Below are positions 1 through 6,346 of a DNA stretch of 64,000 nt, in pieces. This DNA is from Maribacter spongiicola (lineage in GTDB: Bacteria > Bacteroidota > Bacteroidia > Flavobacteriales > Flavobacteriaceae): positions 1 through 64,000 of the forward strand of contig NZ_SOAY01000013.1 in NCBI RefSeq assembly GCF_004364165.1. The letters are read 5' to 3'. A program made the position numbers and the translations under genes. Numbering within the stretch: position 1 is the first letter of the stretch; the number at the start of each line of letters is the position of its first letter. The notes under the pieces are model-generated. The model was not told where the DNA came from. It worked only from the letters and a program-made list of their open reading frames with translations, and did not search any database.

Positions 1-94
1 TTGGTTGTTGGTTGTTGGTTGTTGGTTGTTGGTTGTTGGTTGTTGGTTGTTGGTTGTTGGTTGTTGGTTGTTGGTTGTTGGTTGTTGGTTGTTG
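1..94. repeat. Heptamer tandem array (TTGGTTG)n
   Basis: About 13 near-perfect copies of the 7-base unit TTGGTTG run from the window edge to base 94, so the array may be longer than seen. A GG pair recurs every 7 bases. The open frames through it translate to a repetitive LVVGCWL string and are not credible genes. Degenerate relatives occur near 5379-5427 and 26113-26130. Confidence 0.9.
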
Positions 95-144
95 GAAAAT
101 AAAAATTTATTTTCCAACACAAGTTTATTACGAGCTTTCGAAAT

Positions 145-198
145 CAATCAAACAGATTGCTTTGTCAATCTCGATTGCATCTCGTTTTCTCGCAATGA
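145..198. repeat. REP-like dispersed repeat relic
   Basis: Downstream of the ferredoxin gene lies a stretch containing the words GATTGCTTTGTCAATC and TCGCAATGACG. These resemble the dispersed intergenic repeats common in flavobacterial genomes (recognised from general knowledge; not testable inside this window). I see no gene here. Confidence 0.4.
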
Positions 199-202
199 CG
201 TT

Positions 203-535
203 TTAAAGCTCTTCCGGGGCTAGCTCTACTTCTAGTCCGTCCATATCTTCGGTGATATGTAATTGACAGCCTAAGCGTGAATTATCTTTTACATTAAATG
301 CTTCAGATAACATGGCTTCTTCATCATCACCCATTTCTGGAAGCGCCGTATCTGATAATACATAACATTGACAAGAAGCACACATAGCCATACCTCCACA
401 AATACCTATAGTACCTTCTGGCGCAAGTTCATAAGAACGAACTACTTCCATTAAATTCATATTCATATCGGTCGGCGCATCTATCTCATGTAAGATTCCG
501 TCGCGGTCTGTAATTTTTATTTTGATGTCGGTCAT
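203..535 (-). CDS. 2Fe-2S ferredoxin (adrenodoxin/plant-type)
   Basis: This 110-residue soluble protein has the four cluster ligands of a [2Fe-2S] ferredoxin: Cys46, Cys52, Cys55 and Cys90, in the spacing C-x5-C-x2-C...C. The surrounding GICGGMAMCASC is typical of the adrenodoxin/Fdx subgroup. It should carry single electrons in the cytoplasm. It is the last gene of a minus-strand series containing a ferredoxin-NADP reductase, which is its probable electron donor, plus a NifU-like protein and an Mrp ATPase. The context points to Fe-S assembly or general redox supply. It is separated from the reductase by a four-helix-bundle gene and a repeat array, which look like an insertion. The family call is firm; the partner assignment is inference. 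Confidence 0.93.
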   Translation of the reverse strand: MTDIKIKITDRDGILHEIDAPTDMNMNLMEVVRSYELAPEGTIGICGGMAMCASCQCYVLSDTALPEMGDDEEAMLSEAFNVKDNSRLGCQLHITEDMDGLEVELAPEEL

Positions 536-543
536 TATAATCA

Positions 544-595
544 GTGAGTTAGTGGGTTAGTGGGTTAGTGGGTTAGTGGGTTAGTGGGTTAGTGA
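544..595 (+). repeat. Octamer tandem array (GTGGGTTA)n, G-quadruplex motif
   Basis: One GTGAGTTA unit is followed by five perfect GTGGGTTA units and a partial one. The plus strand therefore has five GGG runs separated by 5-base loops (TTAGT), which satisfies the classical four-run G-quadruplex pattern. It lies between the four-helix-bundle gene and the ferredoxin gene, with the G-rich strand as template for both. Confidence 0.9.
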
Positions 596-601
596 AAAAT
601 A

Positions 602-949
602 TTATTTCATTAATTTAATAAAGGCATATAATATTTTTGATACTTGATTAGTTTCATTTATCAATTCCAATGCCAATTCTTTTTCCACATACTCCAATCT
701 TTGCGCAAGATAAAGCATGGATCTTAGTTCACTATTAGAAGCTAAAGAAATGTATAGAAAGCGTTTAAAATCTGCATTTGAACTTCTTTCGAAGCCTTCT
801 GCTATGTTATTAGAAATGGATACTGACGCTCTAGTAATTTGATCACGAAAACCGAAATTTTTCAAATCTCTAAATTGCCGATAAATAAGTACGGCTAAAT
901 CTTGCGATTTCTGCCAAACCTTTAAATCTTCAAAACGTTGTATCGTCAT
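602..949 (-). CDS. Four-helix bundle protein (23S rRNA IVS / S23 family)
   Basis: This 115-residue, all-helical basic protein starts MTIQRFEDLKVWQKSQDLA and contains DQITRASVSISNNIAEG. Both are hallmarks of the four-helix-bundle family found in intervening sequences of 23S rRNA genes and scattered as stand-alone genes in Bacteroidota. Relatives include the accessory proteins of diversity-generating retroelements. The molecular role of stand-alone copies is not established; a nucleic-acid-binding role is only suggested by basic charge. Here it interrupts an otherwise coherent redox operon. It is flanked on the 3' side by GTGGGTTA repeats and on the 5' side by degenerate repeats of the opposite orientation, so gene plus repeats look like one inserted element. 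No reverse transcriptase or rRNA is nearby. Confidence 0.9.
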   Translation of the reverse strand: MTIQRFEDLKVWQKSQDLAVLIYRQFRDLKNFGFRDQITRASVSISNNIAEGFERSSNADFKRFLYISLASNSELRSMLYLAQRLEYVEKELALELINETNQVSKILYAFIKLMK

Positions 950-992
950 CTTACTAATTCACTATCTCACTAATAAACTAATTCACTATCTT
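950..992 (-). repeat. Degenerate octamer repeats, inverted relative to 544-595
   Basis: Read on the minus strand, this stretch is a series of imperfect units such as ATAGTGA, ATTAGTTT, ATTAGTGAG and ATTAGTAAG. They resemble the octamers on the other side of the four-helix-bundle gene but lie in the opposite orientation, so the gene is bracketed by crude inverted repeats. Confidence 0.65.
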
Positions 993-2049
993 ACTCTATC
1001 GCTTTTATCACTGCCTTTGGTGCTTCCTTTTTTGTTCCATCAAAACCGCTTACACCACCTACGGTAGTATATTTCATAACGTATTTTTTATCTGGATAAA
1101 TTTTTTGAAAGGCACTTTGGCACATTAATGTTGCCTCGTGAAAACCACAAAGAATCAGTTTTAATTTGCCTGGATATGTATTTACATCTCCAATCGCATA
1201 TATTCCAGGTATGTTTGTTTGATAATCGAAGGTATCTACTTTAATAGCATTTTTCTCAATATCCAATCCCCAGTCACCAATCGGACCAAGTTTTGGTGAG
1301 AGTCCGAATAAAGGGATAAAATTATCAACCTCTAACGTAACCTCTTCCTTTGCATCAGAAATTTTTCTGATTAATACAGATTCTAATTTATCATCACCAT
1401 TTAAGGCAATAATTTCTGCAGGAGTGATTAAATTAATTTTGCCTTGGTTCTTTAATTCTTGAACCTTCTCTACAGAATCTAAAGCTCCTCTAAATTCATT
1501 TCTTCTATGCACTAAAGTTACTTGAGATGCTACATCTGACAAGAAAATACTCCAGTCTAGAGCAGAATCACCACCGCCAGCAATGACTACTTTCTTATCA
1601 CGATACACCTCAGGATCTTTAATCATATAAGCTATACCGTTGTCTTCAAATTTTGACAAATTATCCAACAATGGTTTTCTAGGCTCAAAACTTCCTAAAC
1701 CACCTGCAATAGCTACTATCGGTGCATTATGCTCAGTACCTTTATTGGTAGTAACTACAAAAGTACCATCGTCTAATTTTTTGATTGTCTCTGCGCGCTC
1801 ACCGAGAGTAAACCCTGGTTGAAAAGATTTAATTTGCTCCATTAAATTATCTACCAAATCACCCGCCAATACTTCTGGAAAACCAGGAATATCATAAATC
1901 GGTTTTTTAGGATAAATTTCAGAACACTGTCCGCCTGCCTGCGGCAAAGCATCTATTAAATGGCATTTTAGTTTTAGGAGTCCTGCTTCAAAAACGGCAA
2001 AAAGACCCGTAGGTCCCGCACCAATTATCAATATATCAGTCTTAATCAT
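991..2049 (-). CDS. Ferredoxin--NADP reductase (YumC/TrxR-like flavoprotein)
   Basis: This 352-residue FAD- and NAD(P)-binding oxidoreductase belongs to the thioredoxin-reductase-like ferredoxin-NADP reductases. The FAD dinucleotide fold is at residues 6-15 (IIGAGPTG), followed by the AGGQCSEIYP segment typical of the YumC group. A second nucleotide fold (VVIAGGGDSALDW) lies near residue 155, and the C-terminal FAD signature is AIGDVNTYPGK. The CxxC redox pair of true thioredoxin reductases is absent, which favours the ferredoxin reductase assignment. It would pass electrons between NADPH and the ferredoxin encoded just downstream. NifU and Mrp lie immediately upstream, so reducing power for Fe-S cluster work is a reasonable inference. 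Confidence 0.9.
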   Translation of the reverse strand: MIKTDILIIGAGPTGLFAVFEAGLLKLKCHLIDALPQAGGQCSEIYPKKPIYDIPGFPEVLAGDLVDNLMEQIKSFQPGFTLGERAETIKKLDDGTFVVTTNKGTEHNAPIVAIAGGLGSFEPRKPLLDNLSKFEDNGIAYMIKDPEVYRDKKVVIAGGGDSALDWSIFLSDVASQVTLVHRRNEFRGALDSVEKVQELKNQGKINLITPAEIIALNGDDKLESVLIRKISDAKEEVTLEVDNFIPLFGLSPKLGPIGDWGLDIEKNAIKVDTFDYQTNIPGIYAIGDVNTYPGKLKLILCGFHEATLMCQSAFQKIYPDKKYVMKYTTVGGVSGFDGTKKEAPKAVIKAIE

Positions 2050-2121
2050 TACTTCAATTCTTTGTAATACCCTTCAAAATTATCAATCTATGGTCTTAAA
2101 AATTATGACAATTATCAGGAT

Positions 2122-2364
2122 TTAACCTGCAATATTAATAACTTCCTGTATCTGTGGCGCGTATTTTTTTATCGTCATTTCAACACCACTTTTTAGGGTC
2201 ATTTGATTTACACTACAACCAACACAAGCACCTTCTAACCTTACTTTAACAGAAGATTCATCATCAATAGAAATCAATGTTATATCACCACCATCACTTT
2301 GTAAAAAAGGTCTGATTTCTTCTAATGCTTTTTCAACATTTAATTTTAGTTCTGCTGATGTCAT
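2122..2364 (-). CDS. NifU-like (Nfu domain) Fe-S scaffold
   Basis: This 80-residue protein consists only of the Nfu domain. The conserved segment LEGACVGCSVNQMTLKSGVE carries the CxxC pair (Cys47, Cys50) that holds or delivers a [4Fe-4S] cluster, usually across a dimer. It starts 2 bases after the stop of the Mrp gene, so the two are almost certainly translated from one mRNA. This is notable because the Mrp protein here lacks its own internal CxxC, so this protein may be the cluster-bearing partner (inference). Its length is normal for single-domain Nfu proteins of Bacteroidota. Confidence 0.93.
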   Translation of the reverse strand: MTSAELKLNVEKALEEIRPFLQSDGGDITLISIDDESSVKVRLEGACVGCSVNQMTLKSGVEMTIKKYAPQIQEVINIAG

Positions 2365-2366
2365 AT

Positions 2367-3509
2367 CTATTTTTTATTAACAGGCGAACAACCCGCCATC
2401 GTTGTAATCTTAATTGCTTCTGTAGGTGGTAATGTTTTATTTCTAGAAACTACCTCACTGACAATCTTTTTTGTCAATGCTTCAAATGCTTTTTCTACAG
2501 GTGTAGCCGTTTGTAATGCTGCTGGTCTACCAACATCACCAGCTTCACGAATACTTTGTACTAATGGCATTTCTCCTAAAAAAGGTACATTTAAATCTTC
2601 CGCAAGGTGTTTTGCACCTTCTTTACCAAAAATATAATATTTATTATCTGGCAACTCTGCAGGTGTAAAGTATGCCATATTCTCAACAATTCCCAAAACA
2701 GGTACGTTTATAGAATCTTGTTGAAACATTGCCACACCTTTTCGAGCATCGGCAAGTGCAACTTCTTGTGGTGTACTCACTACAACAGCCCCGGTTATCG
2801 GTAATGCCTGCATAATACTTAAGTGTATATCGCCAGTACCCGGTGGTAAATCGATCAACATAAAGTCTAAATCGCCCCAGTGTGCATCAAAAATCATCTG
2901 ATTTAGTGCTTTAGAAGCCATTGGTCCTCTCCAAATTACCGCTTGGTCTCTTTGTGTAAAAAAGCCAATTGATAATAGTTTAACACCATAACTTTCTACC
3001 GGCTTCATTTTAGATTTACCATCTACATTTACTGCAAGTGGTTTATCATTAGCGACATCGAACATTATAGGCATTGAAGGCCCGTAGATATCGGCATCTA
3101 ACAAACCTACTTTAACGCCCATTTTTGCCAAAGTAACTGCCAAGTTAGCCGTTACGGTAGATTTACCTACCCCACCTTTACCAGAGGCTACCGCTATAAT
3201 ATTAGAAATACCCGGTATGGCTTTACCTTTTATCTCATTTACTTTCGGCTTTGCAGCAGGAGCATCAACCTTAACATTGATTTTAATTTTCGCTTTTTCA
3301 TAAACTTCTTTATGAATAATTTTTAAAATCTCTACTTCAGTCTTTTTACGTGCTTGCAGGCTTGGGTTTGTAATAGTAATATCTACCTCAACCTCATCAC
3401 CAAAAATTTGGATATTGGTAACTGCACCACTTTCTACCATGTTTTGACCTTCCCCAGGAACGGTAATATGTTCCAATGCCTTTAAAACATCCTTCTTATC
3501 TATCTTCAT
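2367..3509 (-). CDS. mrp: Mrp/ApbC-type P-loop ATPase, Fe-S cluster carrier
   Basis: This 380-residue protein has an N-terminal MIP18/DUF59 domain (about residues 5-80), a linker rich in Ala, Pro and Lys, and then a MinD/Mrp-type ATPase. The deviant Walker A is SGKGGVGKST (residues 109-118). LLDADIYGPSMP and LIDLPPGTGD follow. The family loads or transfers Fe-S clusters in the cytoplasm. The usual CPxC motif after ENMAYF is missing: the segment reads ENMAYFTPAELPDNKYYIFG, and the protein has a single cysteine (Cys374). A cluster bridged by CxxC of two subunits is therefore not possible in the usual way. It is first in the redox operon, 2 bases ahead of the Nfu gene. A TATCTTTG -7 box lies at 3532-3539. 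Confidence 0.93.
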   Translation of the reverse strand: MKIDKKDVLKALEHITVPGEGQNMVESGAVTNIQIFGDEVEVDITITNPSLQARKKTEVEILKIIHKEVYEKAKIKINVKVDAPAAKPKVNEIKGKAIPGISNIIAVASGKGGVGKSTVTANLAVTLAKMGVKVGLLDADIYGPSMPIMFDVANDKPLAVNVDGKSKMKPVESYGVKLLSIGFFTQRDQAVIWRGPMASKALNQMIFDAHWGDLDFMLIDLPPGTGDIHLSIMQALPITGAVVVSTPQEVALADARKGVAMFQQDSINVPVLGIVENMAYFTPAELPDNKYYIFGKEGAKHLAEDLNVPFLGEMPLVQSIREAGDVGRPAALQTATPVEKAFEALTKKIVSEVVSRNKTLPPTEAIKITTMAGCSPVNKK

Positions 3510-3531
3510 TATATAAATTCATTCTAAACAA

Positions 3532-3539
3532 CAAAGATA
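3532..3539 (-). promoter_or_regulatory. -7 box TATCTTTG upstream of mrp
   Basis: This matches the Bacteroidota -7 consensus TAnnTTTG and lies about 22 bases upstream of the mrp start codon. I see no convincing -33 TTTG at the expected distance, so it is a candidate promoter only. The interval up to the divergent amidase gene (3703) holds nothing else I recognise. Confidence 0.4.
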
Positions 3540-3702
3540 ATCCTTAGATGTTAGATTATGAAGTTAGCGTATTGAAAATGAAGATGCCATTATAATTAAA
3601 ACCTCTTATTAACAGAAATTCAATTCTCAATTATTTATGATTTTCAAGCAGAATTAAACTATCTAAAAGCCGTATTTTAGAATCTTCTTTAAAACGCAAC
3701 TC

Positions 3703-5379
3703 ATGTACCAACCTACCAAAAGAATAGCTTTATTTTCATTTCTTGGTCTATTTACATTCTTACTCATTACATCTTGCTCTAGTTCTAAAAATGAATTCTC
3801 TAAAAAAGATGTAAAACGATCCCAAAAATTAGTGGGATTAGATTTCGATAAAAAATATATTGACACCCTATACCCCTATCTAAAAAGAAATAAAGAGGGT
3901 TTTGATACCCTGCGGAAATACACCTTAGCTAACGACGTCGTACCTGCAATACAGTATAATCCCCTACCCCTAAACTTCACCCCAAAAGTACAAGCGGGAT
4001 TCCCTGAATGGGAAATTCCGGGTAACGTAGAACTACCAAACAAAAAAGCTGACCTTGCTTTTTACTCTATACCTCAGCTTGCTTCACTTATTAAAAGCAA
4101 AAAAATAAGCTCGCTAGAATTGACCCAGTTCTTAATAGCCCGATTAAAAAAATACAATCCTGTTTTACAATGCACTATTACCATAACCGAAGAAATGGCT
4201 TTGGAACAAGCTAAACTTTTAGATGCTGAACTAGCTGACGGAAACTACCGCGGAATTTTACATGGCATACCATACGGCGTAAAAGACCTTATGGCAGTTG
4301 AAGGTTATAAAACCACATGGGGTGCAGAACCCTACCGTGATCAACAAATTGAAATGACTGCTACGGTGGTTGAAAAATTACAGGCTGCTGGCGGAGTTTT
4401 AGTTGCTAAACTTGTATCTGGTTCATTAGCGCGTGGCGATGTTTGGTTCGATGGAAAAACGAAAAACCCATGGGATACAAAACAAGGTGCTACAGGTTCT
4501 TCTGCAGGTTCCGGATCTGCAACCTCAGCAGGTCTAGTTCCTTTTGCTTTAGGTACAGAAACATTAGGTTCAATTACATCGCCAAGTAATAGAAACGGAA
4601 TTACGGGTTTACGCCCAACATATGGTAGAGTTAGTAGACACGGAGTAATGAGTTTGAGTTGGTCAATGGACAAGGTGGGACCTATGGCGAGAAGTGCCGA
4701 AGATTGTGCTATTGTATATAGCGTTATTACTGGCAAAGACCCAAAAGACGGCATGACCACTGATTACCCTGACGGATTCGAACCTACAAAAGATTACAAA
4801 TCACTAAGAATCGGATACCTAAAAAAAGATATTGAAAAGGACACTTCTTTAAGTAAGGATAATCTAGAGAAAGCCGTGAAAACTTTTAAAGAAATGGGAC
4901 TGACTTTAAAAGAAGTGGAACTACCGGAAGATGTTCCCTATAAAAGTTTTGATGTGATTTTAAGAGCAGAAGCGGGAGCATTTTTTGATGATATGGTTCG
5001 TGCAAGAGAAGTAGATAAAATGGTAGAACAAGATGAACGATCACGTGCAAATTCTTTACGACAAGCTCGTTTTATACCTGCTGTAGAATACCTGCAAGCA
5101 AATAGACACCGACAAGTGCTTATCGAAAAAATGCAGACTATCATGAAAGATTATGATGTGCTGATATCTCCAACTTTCGGAAATAGACAATTGATTATTA
5201 CCAACCTTACCGGTCACCCGGTTATTGCCATCCCTACAGGACTAGATAAAGAGAAACACCCAACAAGTATTACCCTAGTTGGCAATCTGTACGATGAAGC
5301 AAGTATTCTTTTACTAGCAAAGGCTTTTCAGGATCAAACCGAATTTGATGAAATGCATCCTGAAGGGTATACGGATTAG
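3703..5379 (+). CDS. Amidase-signature family lipoprotein
   Basis: This 558-residue protein begins with a lipoprotein signal peptide: hydrophobic GLFTFLLITSC, with the lipidated Cys at about residue 25. Mature residues of about 120-550 form an amidase-signature fold. The Ser-cisSer-Lys triad can be placed in YGVKDL (Lys), GSSAGSGSA (cis Ser) and ETLGSITSP (nucleophilic Ser). Such enzymes hydrolyse carboxamides; the substrate is unknown. The nucleophile loop reads LGSITS instead of the common GGSIRxP. The lipobox places it in the envelope, so it is not the tRNA-amidating GatA. It is a single gene, divergent from the mrp operon and convergent with the efflux island. Confidence 0.9.
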   Translation: MYQPTKRIALFSFLGLFTFLLITSCSSSKNEFSKKDVKRSQKLVGLDFDKKYIDTLYPYLKRNKEGFDTLRKYTLANDVVPAIQYNPLPLNFTPKVQAGFPEWEIPGNVELPNKKADLAFYSIPQLASLIKSKKISSLELTQFLIARLKKYNPVLQCTITITEEMALEQAKLLDAELADGNYRGILHGIPYGVKDLMAVEGYKTTWGAEPYRDQQIEMTATVVEKLQAAGGVLVAKLVSGSLARGDVWFDGKTKNPWDTKQGATGSSAGSGSATSAGLVPFALGTETLGSITSPSNRNGITGLRPTYGRVSRHGVMSLSWSMDKVGPMARSAEDCAIVYSVITGKDPKDGMTTDYPDGFEPTKDYKSLRIGYLKKDIEKDTSLSKDNLEKAVKTFKEMGLTLKEVELPEDVPYKSFDVILRAEAGAFFDDMVRAREVDKMVEQDERSRANSLRQARFIPAVEYLQANRHRQVLIEKMQTIMKDYDVLISPTFGNRQLIITNLTGHPVIAIPTGLDKEKHPTSITLVGNLYDEASILLLAKAFQDQTEFDEMHPEGYTD

Positions 5380-5427
5380 TTGTTGGTTGCTGGTTGTTGG
5401 TTGTTCGTTGTTCGTTGTTCGTTGTTA
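5379..5427. repeat. Degenerate heptamer repeats (GTTGGTT / GTTCGTT)
   Basis: Immediately after the amidase stop codon lie imperfect 7-base units alternating between GTTGGTT and GTTCGTT. They are relatives of the perfect array at 1-94. There is no coding function and no obvious terminator structure within it. Confidence 0.7.
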
Positions 5428-5478
5428 GAATACTATAATTTTCAATTAAGTCGGGAACTATTCGTTTTCAAAAGGTTC

Positions 5479-5524
5479 TCGATACACCCCTTATTCAATG
5501 AAAAATTGAATAAGGGGTAATCGA
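5479..5524. repeat. Long palindrome, possible bidirectional terminator or REP element
   Basis: CCCCTTATTCAAT and ATTGAATAAGGGG form a perfect 13-bp stem around a 5-base loop. It is extended by an outer TCGAT/ATCGA pair. It sits between the converging amidase gene and the efflux island. There is no long T run, so a dispersed palindromic repeat is at least as likely as a terminator. Confidence 0.7.
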
Positions 5525-5600
5525 ACTGACATTCGTAAATTACATTCTAACATATAAGTTTTCGACTGTGCTCCTAATGATATTTTAGATATTTCAAAAA

Positions 5601-6266
5601 CTAAATCTTTCTTCCGTCTAAAAGGTTGATGATTCTTGAACCGTATTCCGCATTCTTTTCGGAGTGTGTTACTTGAATAATAGTGACACCTTCTTCCTCA
5701 TTCAATTTCTTAAAAAGCTGCATGATTTCTTCACTTTGTTGTGAGTTCAGATTTCCTGTTGGCTCATCTGCTAGAATCAATTTTGGTTTTCCTATCAATG
5801 CACGTGCTACGCCAACCAACTGCTGCTGACCTCCACTTAATTGTGTTGGGAATAAATCTTTCTTACCAACTATATTAAATCTATCTAACATATCAGCCAC
5901 TAACGCCTTGCGCTCAGAGCTCTTTATCTTTTTGTATAATAATGGCATTTCTAAATTTTCTTCTACCGTTAAATCATCCAACAGGTGATATGATTGAAAT
6001 ACAAATCCGATATACTCCTTATACAAGTTAGAGCGATATTTCTCTTTTAACGTGTGAACCGATTCACTCAGAAAATCATACTCGCCTTCATCAAAAGTAT
6101 CGAGCATACCAATAACATTCAACAAAGTAGATTTACCAGAACCCGACGGCCCCATAATTGAAATGAACTCCCCTTCTTGTACTTCTAGATTAATATCCTT
6201 CAACAAGAAAATACGTTGACCGCCTTGCTGTACCCATTTGAAAATATTTCTTAATTGTAGTAACAT
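5601..6266 (-). CDS. ABC transporter ATP-binding protein (MacB/LolD type), divergent
   Basis: This 221-residue cytoplasmic ATPase is of the type that drives FtsX-fold permeases. Walker A is GPSGSGKS (39-46), the Q-loop is VFQSYHLLDDLT, the signature is LSGGQQQ (143-149), Walker B is LILADEPT, and the H-loop is QVTHSE. Two usually fixed places are altered: the residue after the signature is Leu150 where Arg is normal, and the D-loop reads GNLNS instead of GNLDS. The second ATPase of the island (24047-24742) is canonical at both. It is the last gene of the unit read from about 16.1 kb, 80 bases after a permease. It probably energises some of the seven permeases; pairing cannot be read from sequence. 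Confidence 0.93.
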   Translation of the reverse strand: MLLQLRNIFKWVQQGGQRIFLLKDINLEVQEGEFISIMGPSGSGKSTLLNVIGMLDTFDEGEYDFLSESVHTLKEKYRSNLYKEYIGFVFQSYHLLDDLTVEENLEMPLLYKKIKSSERKALVADMLDRFNIVGKKDLFPTQLSGGQQQLVGVARALIGKPKLILADEPTGNLNSQQSEEIMQLFKKLNEEEGVTIIQVTHSEKNAEYGSRIINLLDGRKI

Positions 6267-6300
6267 CTTATTTAGTGAATTAGTTTGTTAGTAAAATAGT
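6267..6300. repeat. Degenerate TTAGTGAATTAG repeats
   Basis: In the 80-base gap between the ATPase and the next permease are imperfect units (TTAGTGAA, TTAGTTTG, TTAGTAAA, ATAGTTTA). They match the octamer family around the four-helix-bundle gene. No gene or promoter is visible here. Confidence 0.5.
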
Positions 6301-6346
6301 TTATTGGTGCTTTTAAATTAAACGTTTTTATACTATTTAATAATCA

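Noticed and set aside
1-94. CRISPR-like array
   Set aside because: The units are directly adjacent 7-mers without spacers, and no cas gene is near.
5-223. Open frames encoding LVVGCWL repeats
   Set aside because: They are translations of the heptamer array and run into REP-like DNA; there is no signal or family resemblance.
602-949. Diversity-generating retroelement suggested by the four-helix-bundle protein
   Set aside because: No reverse transcriptase, template/variable repeat pair or target gene is present within the window.
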